Assembly (NCBI GenBank): GCA_964457585.1
Contig: CAYWFU010000037.1
Location: forward strand, 1 to 25,398
DNA length: 25,398 nt
Source: CAYWFU01 sp964457585
GTDB lineage: Bacteria; JACRDZ01
Direction: 5' to 3'
Below the pieces are notes generated by a model. The model did not search any database and was not told the DNA's origin. It saw only the letters and a program-made list of their open reading frames with translations. A program made the translations under genes and the position numbers. How positions within the stretch are numbered: the first letter of the stretch is position 1; every line of letters begins with the position of its first letter. Of the stretch, positions 1 to 6,044 are shown piece after piece.

Positions 1-43
1 CACCCATGCAAAATCCAGCATTCTTTGCAAGTATAACCTGCAA
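1..43 (-). CDS. ispH: 4-hydroxy-3-methylbut-2-enyl diphosphate reductase (IspH), N-terminal fragment
   Basis: Only the first 14 codons lie in the window; the rest runs off the left edge. Read on the minus strand from a TTG at 43-41 the peptide is MQVILAKNAGFCMGV, which matches the IspH N-terminus, where the Cys in the GFC.GV motif is the first ligand of the [4Fe-4S] cluster. A strong GGAGG (55-51) sits 7 bases upstream of the TTG, which fixes the start. IspH carries out the last step of the MEP isoprenoid pathway in the cytoplasm. It lies downstream of rplS in the same direction, separated from it by a MITE-like insertion. The identification rests on a short but very characteristic motif. Confidence 0.72.
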   Translation of the reverse strand, partial: MQVILAKNAGFCMG

Positions 44-79
44 TTCAAATCCTCCAAATTTTTTTATAAATATACTTAA

Positions 80-351
80 CTCAAGTTGACCGATTTTTAT
101 AGTATAAAATTAAATATTAAATATAAAAAATCAAAATTCAGGTGTCACTTCGTGACATTATCTGAAAGTGCCAATGAATTGGCACAATATAAATAATAAA
201 TATTCCTATCAGAGACAGAAGATATCCTGTGGCTCTGCCACAGGGTTCTTCATTATATTTTTAAATCAATAAAAGTCCGCAGGACACCATAATTTTGCAT
301 TTTGCATTTTAATTTTTACATTTATCTCTGCAAAAACTTAGTCAACTTGAG
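80..351. mobile_element. MITE-like element with 12-bp terminal inverted repeats and 7-bp target-site duplication
   Basis: CTCAAGTTGAC at 80-90 is exactly inverted as GTCAACTTGAG at 341-351; the match extends one base outward on each side. Both ends are abutted by the same direct repeat TACTTAA (73-79 and 352-358), as expected of a target-site duplication. The 272-bp interior has no credible coding sequence. It is AT-rich, with a cluster of short perfect hairpins (143-285) and a TTTTGCATTTTGCATTTT-type run (294-312). The right direct repeat covers the rplS stop codon (355-357), so the element landed exactly at the 3' end of rplS, between it and ispH. No transposase is present; a non-autonomous element is the simplest reading, an inference from the end structure. 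Confidence 0.7.
143..285. repeat. Cluster of four short perfect hairpins inside the MITE-like element
   Basis: Four perfect inverted repeats with loops of 2-3 bases lie in 143 bp: TGTCAC/GTGACA (143-148, 152-157), GTGCCAAT/ATTGGCAC (168-175, 178-185), CCTGTGGC/GCCACAGG (226-233, 237-244) and GTCC/GGAC (275-278, 282-285). They have different sequences, so this is not a tandem repeat. None is followed by a clear U-run, so a standard intrinsic terminator is not evident, although they could stop or protect the rplS transcript. Confidence 0.6.
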
Positions 352-354
352 TAC

Positions 355-765
355 TTAAGCAACCGGGCTTTCCTTAACTTCTGCAGATTTAGCAGTATTT
401 TCTTTTAAATCTTTTTCTTTGCTGTCCCTGTCAGATATGCGTCCTTCTTTACCTGTTTTATCTCTTAAATAATATAATTTCGCTCTTCTTACTTTACCTT
501 TTTTTACTACTTTAATTTTATCAATTATACTTGATTGGGTGAAAAATGTTCGTTCAACTCCAACACCAAAAGATATTCGGCGCACAGTAAAATTTTCTCC
601 AAATCCTGAACGTTTTTTGCGGATAACAACACCTTCAAAAGGCTGGATTCTGGTTTTATCACCTTCAAGTATTTTTACAAAAACTTTTATTGTGTCACCA
701 TAATTGAAATCTGTTGATTTCTTTTTTGTTAATTCTGTTTGTATACTTTTTATAATATTATTCAT
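355..765 (-). CDS. rplS: 50S ribosomal protein L19
   Basis: L19 sits at the 30S-50S interface of the ribosome. The protein shows the family core: a GDT.KV...EG.KTR.QPFEGVVI segment, the RRISFGVGVERTFF stretch and the VRRAKLYYLRD motif. I start it at the ATG at 765-763, giving MNNIIKSI and 136 aa. An upstream in-frame ATG at 780 overlaps the AAAGGAG ribosome-binding site of that second ATG, so it is unlikely to be used. The protein is about 20 residues longer than usual, with a charged C-terminal tail (after about residue 112) rich in K, E and D. It is the last ribosomal gene of the ylxM-ffh-rpsP-khpA-rimM-trmD-rplS operon, separated from trmD by an inserted GxxExxY gene. The MITE-like element abuts its stop codon. 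Confidence 0.97.
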   Translation of the reverse strand: MNNIIKSIQTELTKKKSTDFNYGDTIKVFVKILEGDKTRIQPFEGVVIRKKRSGFGENFTVRRISFGVGVERTFFTQSSIIDKIKVVKKGKVRRAKLYYLRDKTGKEGRISDRDSKEKDLKENTAKSAEVKESPVA

Positions 766-794
766 TTCTACTCCTTTCATAAATTCTGGTAATG

Positions 795-1312
795 TTAAAA
801 ATTAACCACAGAGACCACAGAGAAACTTTTAAATAGTAATGAGTTAGAAAACTTTTTATGTTCTCCCCACTCTGTGTACTCTAAATTATTAATCTTTTTA
901 TACCATTTTTTAGCATTTCCACATTAAAATTAATTAGCAATCCAACTCTTTTATCCATTGCTCTTAAATAAGTCAAGACTTGTGCTTCATATATATTATT
1001 CATCATATCTACAGCTTTTAACTCCACAACAACTTCATTTTCTATTAGATAATCTATTCTATGATTTCCAACATCTCTACCCTTATACTTCAGACTAATT
1101 GCCTTTTGCCTTTCATATACAACTTTTCTTAATGTAAACTCATAAGCTAAAGCCTCTTCATAGACACTTTCTAATAATCCGGGACCTAATGTTGAATGAA
1201 CTTCTATTGCACAAGATATTATTCGATTAGTTATATCTTTCAAAGGGAATTCTCTTTGAGAACACAGAGAAATTCTTAATTTTTCTCTGTGTTCTCTGTG
1301 GTTCATTTTTTA
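795..1312. mobile_element. Candidate mobile cassette: GxxExxY gene bounded by inverted ACCACAGAG-type repeats
   Basis: The left end (804-826) reads AACCACAGAG followed by ACCACAGAGAAA. The right end (1281-1303) is its near-inverse, ending CTCTGTGGTT. With flanking A/T bases the two arms align over about 30 bases with few differences. A further partial copy (AACACAGAGAAA) lies at 1261-1272, and CTCTGTGTACTC at 871-882 overlaps the gene's 3' end. The unit sits between trmD and rplS, which are normally adjacent or nearly so. No target-site duplication is visible, so mobility is inferred only from the terminal repeats and from the interruption of a conserved operon. Confidence 0.45.
881..1306 (-). 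CDS. GxxExxY family protein
   Basis: A 141-aa protein of the GxxExxY family, a PD-(D/E)xK nuclease-like fold of unknown cellular role. The naming motif is visible as GLLESVYEEAL (about residues 43-53), preceded by the usual helix with IEVHSTLGPG. A conserved IDYLIENEVVVELKAVD segment (about 84-100) carries candidate acidic and lysine active-site residues (D...E.K), and QVLTYLRAMDKRVGLLINF follows near the C-terminus. The start ATG has a good AAGGAG 8 bases upstream, just after the trmD stop. The first codons (MNHREHREK) are written in the terminal inverted repeat itself, so the repeat has become the N-terminus. It is co-directional with the operon and likely co-transcribed. Nuclease activity is a family-level inference, not shown here. 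Confidence 0.88.
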   Translation of the reverse strand: MNHREHREKLRISLCSQREFPLKDITNRIISCAIEVHSTLGPGLLESVYEEALAYEFTLRKVVYERQKAISLKYKGRDVGNHRIDYLIENEVVVELKAVDMMNNIYEAQVLTYLRAMDKRVGLLINFNVEMLKNGIKRLII

Positions 1313-1322
1313 TCTCCTTTTT

Positions 1323-2573
1323 CTATCTTTTAGTCAGCAGTCTATCAATAATAATTGAAACTGCACTTCGAACTGAAAGATGATTGTACTGCCCAATACC
1401 TATTATAGGTTCAAGTATATAATCTGCTTTATTTAATATATTTTCTTCAATTCCCCAGCCTGTACCAAACAAAATTAAAAATGGCTGTTCAGAAGTAAAA
1501 ATTTTATATTGCATTTCTATATAACTTATATTATTGGGAAATTTTTTAGCATCAGTTATGACTAATATAGGTTTTTTCCCATATTCCTTTCTTATACTTT
1601 TTATTGTGTCATCCAATGTATTTATAATAGATACATTAAGAAGAGCCTCTTTTCTATTTGCATTATATTCTGCACCGTAACCTTTTACCCAGTGATCAAT
1701 AATCCGCTGCGCAAGAAGCTGCTGTGAAGCAATAGAATTAATACAATAAAATCTACGGATATTATAAGTAGACGATATTCTGCAAATATCATGTATATCC
1801 ATGTTGGTAATTGAAGTTATAATAGATTGTTTCTGTTTATTTATTACAGAATGATGCAATAAACCAACATATACATTATTTTTATATTTATAATCCAATT
1901 TTGCTATTAAATCAGGTCTTTTATTGTATGTATTTTTTACCTGCTCTTTTAGTCTCCATTCAGCAATGTCAGCATGATTACCAGACAAAAGAACCTCAGG
2001 CACCTTCATATGCTCAAAATTTTCAGGCCTTGTATAGCATGGAAAATCAAAAAGAGAATTGTTAAAAGATTCTATTTCCTTTGAGCTCGAGTCTCCTATC
2101 ACACCTGGCAACAATCGGGTTATTGCATCAACTATAACCATCGCTGCCGGTTCTCCGCCGGTAAGAATAAAATCACCGATTGATATTTCATCTGTTACCA
2201 GATATTTTCTTACTCTTTCATCTACTCCTTCATAATGTCCGCATATAAATAAAAGCTCTTTTTCTTGTGATAATTCTTGAGCTTTTGCCTGATTAAATGT
2301 TTCTCCCTGCGGGCATAATAATATAATTCTTTTTTTTGGAGAATCACTTTTCAACGTTTTCACTGCATGGAAGATTGGTTCAGGTTTCATTACCATACCC
2401 GGACCGCCGCCATAAGGATAATCATCAGTTACTCTATGCTTATCAAAAGTATAATCACGCAGATTGTGAACATTTATTTCCAGAAGCCCTTTTTCTTTTG
2501 CTCTCTTTATAATACTTGAACCAAATGGTCCTGTAAACATTTCCGGAAAAATACTCAAGATATCTATTTTCAA
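1323..2573 (-). CDS. trmD: tRNA (guanine-N1)-methyltransferase TrmD fused to a second SPOUT RNA methyltransferase domain
   Basis: Residues 1 to about 243 are a complete TrmD, which makes m1G37 in tRNA and prevents +1 frameshifting. Visible marks are MKIDILSIFPEMF, the GGGPGMVMKPEP loop, CGHYEGVDERV, the knot segment SIGDFILTGGEPA, and a C-terminal region with VPEVLLSGNH and WR. From about residue 245 to 416 a second domain follows that resembles the TM1570-type SPOUT family (Methyltrn_RNA_4, PF09936): NMDIHDICRISSTYNI, HWVKGYGAEYNANRKEAL, LFGTGWG and GQYNHLSVRSA. In Thermotoga and many deltaproteobacteria, as I recall, this is a separate gene next to trmD. Here it is one 416-aa chain with no stop between the domains. 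The start is TTG, supported by AGGA 9 bases upstream and by the canonical N-terminus. rimM is upstream with a 27-base gap. The second domain's substrate is not known to me. Confidence 0.95.
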   Translation of the reverse strand: MKIDILSIFPEMFTGPFGSSIIKRAKEKGLLEINVHNLRDYTFDKHRVTDDYPYGGGPGMVMKPEPIFHAVKTLKSDSPKKRIILLCPQGETFNQAKAQELSQEKELLFICGHYEGVDERVRKYLVTDEISIGDFILTGGEPAAMVIVDAITRLLPGVIGDSSSKEIESFNNSLFDFPCYTRPENFEHMKVPEVLLSGNHADIAEWRLKEQVKNTYNKRPDLIAKLDYKYKNNVYVGLLHHSVINKQKQSIITSITNMDIHDICRISSTYNIRRFYCINSIASQQLLAQRIIDHWVKGYGAEYNANRKEALLNVSIINTLDDTIKSIRKEYGKKPILVITDAKKFPNNISYIEMQYKIFTSEQPFLILFGTGWGIEENILNKADYILEPIIGIGQYNHLSVRSAVSIIIDRLLTKR

Positions 2574-2600
2574 TTTTCACCAATCCTGATAATCAAATAT

Positions 2601-3107
2601 TTAATTCCATTCCTCAAGAAGATCAACATGAATAATTTTTTGATCCAGATCAACTTTTTTTACAACATCCTTAAGAGCAGGAACCAAAATTTCCGAATTG
2701 CCTGTATTCACTACATAAATATCATTACCGCCTGTCTGAAAACAATCAGTAATTTCTCCCAAATATTCTTCCTTTAAATTATAAACTTTTAAACCGATAA
2801 TCTGGTGAATATAATATGTGTCTTCAGGTAATTCGTGAAGTTCATTGCCTTCTATTACTATTTGCAGACTGATTAAATTTTCCGCACTGGAAATGGAATC
2901 ACAATCTTTAAATTTAACAATTAAAATTTTATTCTGCCAGCGTACATCTTCAATTTCTTTTTCAATTATATTTCCATCTTCAAGTAAAACTTTCACTTTT
3001 TTATCTGGTATAAATCGATCAGAAGGAAACTCAGTGGTAACATTTACCTTAATTTCACCTTTATTACCAAAAACAGCAGTAATAAAACCAATAGTAATAT
3101 AGTTCAT
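2601..3107 (-). CDS. rimM: Ribosome maturation factor RimM
   Basis: RimM binds ribosomal protein S19 and helps assemble the head of the 30S subunit. The N-terminal RimM barrel (MNYITIGFITAVFGNKGEIKV) and a C-terminal PRC-barrel with DTYYIHQIIGLKVY...LGEITDCFQTGGNDIYVV...EILVPALKDVV are both clear. I take the ATG at 3107-3105 because it gives the standard family N-terminus (168 aa). A TTG three codons earlier (3116) is possible; neither has a strong Shine-Dalgarno sequence (AGAAG at about 3124-3120 is the best). It sits between khpA and trmD in the usual operon order. Confidence 0.96.
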   Translation of the reverse strand: MNYITIGFITAVFGNKGEIKVNVTTEFPSDRFIPDKKVKVLLEDGNIIEKEIEDVRWQNKILIVKFKDCDSISSAENLISLQIVIEGNELHELPEDTYYIHQIIGLKVYNLKEEYLGEITDCFQTGGNDIYVVNTGNSEILVPALKDVVKKVDLDQKIIHVDLLEEWN

Positions 3108-3152
3108 AGTAGTCAAACACTTCTATAAAAATTATATAATATTAATAACTAA

Positions 3153-3413
3153 TTATACTCGAGATTGAATTTGATTATTATTAGTATCTCTAACATTTAA
3201 TATAATTTTCTTTTTTAATTTTGATCCTGATGCATTTAAAATAGTCCTGATAGCTTTTATAGTCTGGCCATTTCTTCCTATTATTTTGCCAATATCTTTA
3301 CCTGGAGCTAAAACTTCAAAATAAATCGTATTTTTTTCTTCTTTCTGAATCACACTTACCTGTTCGGGGTCATCTACAATGTTTTTTGCAATAAACTCAA
3401 CAAAAGATTTCAA
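3153..3413 (-). CDS. khpA: KH-domain RNA-binding protein KhpA
   Basis: An 86-aa single KH-domain protein. The GxxG RNA-binding loop is visible in IIGRNGQTIKAIR (about residues 44-56), preceded by the characteristic N-terminus MKSFVEFIAKNIVDDPEQV. In Gram-positive bacteria KhpA pairs with KhpB and affects cell division and small-RNA binding; that role is family knowledge. It lies between rpsP and rimM, the usual place. The start is TTG with a very strong AAGGAGG 7 bases upstream, so the non-ATG start is secure. Confidence 0.95.
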   Translation of the reverse strand: MKSFVEFIAKNIVDDPEQVSVIQKEEKNTIYFEVLAPGKDIGKIIGRNGQTIKAIRTILNASGSKLKKKIILNVRDTNNNQIQSRV

Positions 3414-3456
3414 CTTAATTCCTCCTTGGTTAGTTCCCTAAAAGATAAGTATAAAA

Positions 3457-3756
3457 CTAATTTACCTGTTTCTGATTTTCTTTTTTAATACTCTTTTTCT
3501 GTTCAATGTATTTATTCATTGTTCCAGTAGAAGAAAGTAAAATTTTAACAGTATCTGTTGGTTTTGCGCCTTTTGATAACCAGTTAATTATTTTATCTTC
3601 TTCAATCTTTAGAGTAGTTGGTTCCGTAAGAGGACTAAAATATCCTAAATGTTCAACGAATTTTCCATTTCTTCCAGTATGTTCCTCAGCAACTACTATT
3701 CGATAAAAAGGTCTTTTCTTAGCACCCATCCGTTTTAATCTAATTTTTAATGCCAA
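3457..3756 (-). CDS. rpsP: 30S ribosomal protein S16
   Basis: S16 is an assembly protein of the 30S body. The N-terminus MALKIRLKRMGAKKRPFYRI and the segment VEHLGYFSPLTEP are diagnostic, with a lysine-rich C-terminal tail. I place the start at a TTG (3756-3754), 8 bases after AGGAGG. The GTG nine bases upstream overlaps that AGGAGG and would add three residues not seen in S16. The 99-aa length is normal. It lies 26 bases downstream of ffh in the operon. Confidence 0.96.
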   Translation of the reverse strand: MALKIRLKRMGAKKRPFYRIVVAEEHTGRNGKFVEHLGYFSPLTEPTTLKIEEDKIINWLSKGAKPTDTVKILLSSTGTMNKYIEQKKSIKKENQKQVN

Positions 3757-3782
3757 TACATTCACCTCCTTTTTATTTTTGG

Positions 3783-5105
3783 TTACATTCTTATTCCTAA
3801 ATTTTTAAGACCATCTAAATTTTTCATATTTCCGACTTTTTGAAGCATTATTTTCATCTGATCAAATTGTTTAAGAAGCCGATTTACATCCTGAACTGTT
3901 GTCCCGCTTCCTTTAGCAATTCTCGAGCGACGGCTTCCATTTAATATTTTCGGATTGCTTCTTTCCTCGCGGGTCATAGAACTGATAATAGCTTCAGTTC
4001 TTGTTATTTCACGTTTATCAATCTTTGCATTTTTTAAATTTGAAGCACCGGGGATAAAGGATAATAGCTGTTCCAGAGGCCCCATTTTTTTTATCATACG
4101 AAGTTGAGATAAAAAATCTTCAAGATCAAATTTTTTATTCATTATCTTTTTACTTAATTCTTCAGCTTCTTTAAACTCGTAGTTTTCCTGCGCTTTTTCA
4201 ACAAGTGAAACAATATCTCCCATACCTAATATTCTACTTGTCATCCGTTCAGGATAGAATGGTTCTAATGCTTCCAATTTTTCGCCTGTTCCGATAAACT
4301 TTATGGGTTTACCTGTAACAGCTTTAATTGATAAAGCTGCACCGCCTCTTGCATCTCCATCAAGCTTGGTTAATATTATACCATCTAATCCAAGTTCTTT
4401 GTTGAAACTTTCTGCAACATGAACAGCTTCCTGTCCGATCATTGCATCTACTATCAATAAAATTTCATTTGGATGCAATATTTTTTTAATATTTTTTAAT
4501 TCATTCATCATTTCAATATCTATATGAAGACGGCCTGCTGTATCAAGGATTAGAATGTCACAGTTGCTGGCAGCAGCATAATCAACACTTGAAGTGCATA
4601 TTTTTTCAACATTTTTTTCTAGAAGTGAAAAAACAGGAATTTTTATTTGAGAACCAAGTATTTTCAACTGCTCTATCGCAGAAGGTCTGTATATATCAGC
4701 CGCGACTAAAAGCGGACGATGTCCTTCTTTTTGCAGACGAAGTGCAAGTTTTCCTGCCTGTGTTGTTTTACCTGCTCCTTGCAGACCAACAAGCATAATG
4801 ATAGTCGGCGGTTTAGGAGCAATAACAATTTTACTTTGAGTATTTCCCAATAAAGAGACAATTTCATCATGAACAATTTTAACAAATACCTGTCCTGGAA
4901 GAAGATTTCCAATAACATTTTGTCCAAGCGATTTTATTTTAATGCTTTCGATAAAATCTTTTACAACTTTAAAATTAACATCTGCTTCCAGTAAAGCTAT
5001 TTTTATTTCATGCATTGCATCCTGAAGATTTTTTTCAGTTAATGCACCTTCACCTTTTATTTTTTTAAAAATATTCTGAAACTTGTCCGTCAGATTATCA
5101 AACAT
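3783..5105 (-). CDS. ffh: Signal recognition particle GTPase Ffh
   Basis: Ffh is the SRP54 homologue that takes ribosome-nascent-chain complexes to FtsY at the inner membrane. The N domain (1 to about 95) contains ALLEADVNFKVVK. The G domain follows with G1 GLQGAGKTT, DIYRPSAIEQL, the DTAGRLH segment, TKLDGDARGGAALS and the closing GTGEKLEALEPF. A methionine-rich M domain from about residue 328 binds 4.5S RNA, with the conserved SMTREERSNPKIL and SRRSRIAKGSG motifs. The 440-aa length is normal. Its ATG overlaps the ylxM stop codon by one base (TAATG), so translational coupling is likely. No SRP RNA gene is seen nearby. Confidence 0.98.
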   Translation of the reverse strand: MFDNLTDKFQNIFKKIKGEGALTEKNLQDAMHEIKIALLEADVNFKVVKDFIESIKIKSLGQNVIGNLLPGQVFVKIVHDEIVSLLGNTQSKIVIAPKPPTIIMLVGLQGAGKTTQAGKLALRLQKEGHRPLLVAADIYRPSAIEQLKILGSQIKIPVFSLLEKNVEKICTSSVDYAAASNCDILILDTAGRLHIDIEMMNELKNIKKILHPNEILLIVDAMIGQEAVHVAESFNKELGLDGIILTKLDGDARGGAALSIKAVTGKPIKFIGTGEKLEALEPFYPERMTSRILGMGDIVSLVEKAQENYEFKEAEELSKKIMNKKFDLEDFLSQLRMIKKMGPLEQLLSFIPGASNLKNAKIDKREITRTEAIISSMTREERSNPKILNGSRRSRIAKGSGTTVQDVNRLLKQFDQMKIMLQKVGNMKNLDGLKNLGIRM

Positions 5106-5461
5106 TAAATAGTCTCCATGATTTCCCTGGAAAGTTCTTTTATTTTTCCTATTCCATTTTTAATTTTTTCATCTTTTATTTCTAATGATTCAGTAATATT
5201 ATAAAGTTTTTTCAGTTTAGTTTTTATTTTTTTTCTTTCTTTTATTAATTGTAATTTCTCTTCATAATGAAATAATTTTTCCTGACTTATTTTTAATATT
5301 TCATATACTGCTTGACGGGATATTCCTGTTTCTCGTGAAATTTCCCCAAAAGATAAATCATCATTACACCATGAATTTAAAAATTTCTGCTGATGCGGAG
5401 TTAATAATTGCCCATAAAAATCAAATAATAGACTTAAATCCGCCATTTTTTCAGGTTCCAA
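5105..5461 (-). CDS. ylxM: YlxM/p13-like helix-turn-helix protein (UPF0122)
   Basis: A 118-aa protein of the YlxM family, typically encoded just upstream of ffh; in streptococci YlxM has been reported to modulate SRP assembly (family knowledge). The sigma-4-like helix-turn-helix is visible at LTPHQQKFLNSWCNDDLSFGEISRE...ISRQAVYEIL (about residues 20-55), with a coiled-coil-like charged C-terminus. The start is TTG at 5461, with GAGGGAG about 5 bases upstream. The internal ATG at 5446 has no ribosome-binding site. It is the first gene of the operon and overlaps ffh by one base. Confidence 0.93.
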   Translation of the reverse strand: MEPEKMADLSLLFDFYGQLLTPHQQKFLNSWCNDDLSFGEISRETGISRQAVYEILKISQEKLFHYEEKLQLIKERKKIKTKLKKLYNITESLEIKDEKIKNGIGKIKELSREIMETI

Positions 5462-5485
5462 AATATCTCCCTCTGCATGCTCAGT

Positions 5486-5519
5486 TTATCATGTAAAGTA
5501 AAAATACTTTACATGATAA
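5486..5519. promoter_or_regulatory. Perfect 15-bp-arm palindrome in the ylxM-ffh operon leader
   Basis: TTATCATGTAAAGTA (5486-5500), four A residues, then its exact inverse TACTTTACATGATAA (5505-5519). On the minus strand the palindrome begins three bases after the predicted -10 box and ends about 15 bases before the ylxM ribosome-binding site. It would form either an operator covering the transcription start or a very stable hairpin at the 5' end of the mRNA. As it is symmetric, the sequence cannot separate these. A rho-independent terminator reading rightward is unlikely because no T-run follows. Confidence 0.75.
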
Positions 5520-5522
5520 TTT

Positions 5523-5551
5523 AATGTAATTTATTTGATAAAATTTGTCAA
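5523..5551 (-). promoter_or_regulatory. Sigma-70-type promoter of the ylxM-ffh-rpsP operon
   Basis: On the minus strand a perfect -35 TTGACA (5551-5546) is followed after 17 bases by TACATT (5528-5523), a 4/6 match to the -10 consensus. Spacing is optimal. Transcription would start near 5516, inside the palindrome at 5486-5519. Confidence 0.6.
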
Positions 5552-5644
5552 GGAGAATTATAAGCTGTACTCCTAATGGATTTACTATCTTTGCCTTTAT
5601 AAATGCCGTATCGCCTATATTAAGAAACTTACGTTGTTAAAAAA

Positions 5645-5878
5645 ATGAAAGTGAAAAAAGAGAATATAGTAGGGAATAGAAAAGATAAAAGAATAGCAAA
5701 CGCAAGAGCATTAATTTCATATATAGGACAGAGATATATGGGAGAGAAAGGTGTTGTAATTGGGTTGTTGTTAAACAAAACAGGAGCAAGTATGTCAGTG
5801 TTATACAAAAGAGGAGAGAAGCTTATTGCTAAAAATAAAAAAGTGGAACAATTATTTATGGACATTTTAACTTTTTAA
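5645..5878 (+). pseudogene. Relic of a REP-associated tyrosine transposase (C-terminal part only)
   Basis: A 77-residue open frame whose sequence (KDKRIANARALISYIGQRY...LLLNKTGASMSVLYKRGEKLI) looks like the DnaA-like helix-turn-helix tail found at the C-terminus of RAYT/TnpA-REP proteins. The HUH/Y1 catalytic domain with its HxH motif and tyrosine is absent. The frame is closed by TAA at 5621, and the ATG has no Shine-Dalgarno sequence. I therefore call it a fragment. Palindromic sequences just downstream fit a REP/RAYT context. The family assignment is from pattern recognition; a short stand-alone DNA-binding protein is the alternative. Confidence 0.5.
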
Positions 5879-5898
5879 GGACGCCCCCTTTTTGTTCC

Positions 5899-6008
5899 CT
5901 AACTATTACCCACAAGTCTGGGTTAATAGGATTCTCAATCGTCAATGAAATATTTGCAAATTTCATCTTACTCCCACAAGCGTTTTTAGAGATGTGGGTA
6001 ATAGTTAG
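5899..6008. mobile_element. 110-bp MITE-like element with 16-bp inverted repeats and 11-bp direct repeats
   Basis: CTAACTATTACCCACA (5899-5914) is exactly inverted as TGTGGGTAATAGTTAG (5993-6008). Both ends are directly flanked by CTTTTTGTTCC (5888-5898 and 6009-6019), a perfect 11-bp direct repeat as left by transposition. The interior is non-coding and contains a smaller hairpin (ATGAAAT ... ATTTCAT, about 5945-5967). Removing the element and one repeat joins GACGCCCC...TTCC to CCTGAATAGTTACCGGGG, so it seems to have split the sequence following the transposase relic. Duplications of 9-12 bp are typical of IS4-type transposases, which is only a suggestion for the enzyme that mobilised it. 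Confidence 0.75.
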
Positions 6009-6017
6009 CTTTTTGTT

Positions 6018-6037
6018 CCCCTGAATAGTTACCGGGG
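6018..6037. repeat. Short GC-rich stem downstream of mnmE
   Basis: CCCC (6018-6021) pairs with GGGG (6034-6037) around a 12-base loop, next to the mnmE stop codon. Read leftward from mnmE, a short A-rich stretch follows but no U-run, so a weak terminator or a REP-like remnant are both possible. Confidence 0.3.
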
Positions 6038-6044
6038 TTCTTCA

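Noticed and set aside
243..256. GGGTTCTTCATTAT shared with 6035-6048
   Set aside because: A 14-base match between two places in a 25-kb AT-rich window can arise by chance, and the second copy includes the mnmE stop codon.
766..780. ATG at 780 as the rplS start
   Set aside because: It overlaps the AAAGGAG that serves the ATG at 765, and the extra five residues are not found in L19.
5629..5865. Open frame on the minus strand opposite the transposase relic
   Set aside because: It is the complement of the relic, its composition is low-complexity hydrophobic and it has no ribosome-binding site.
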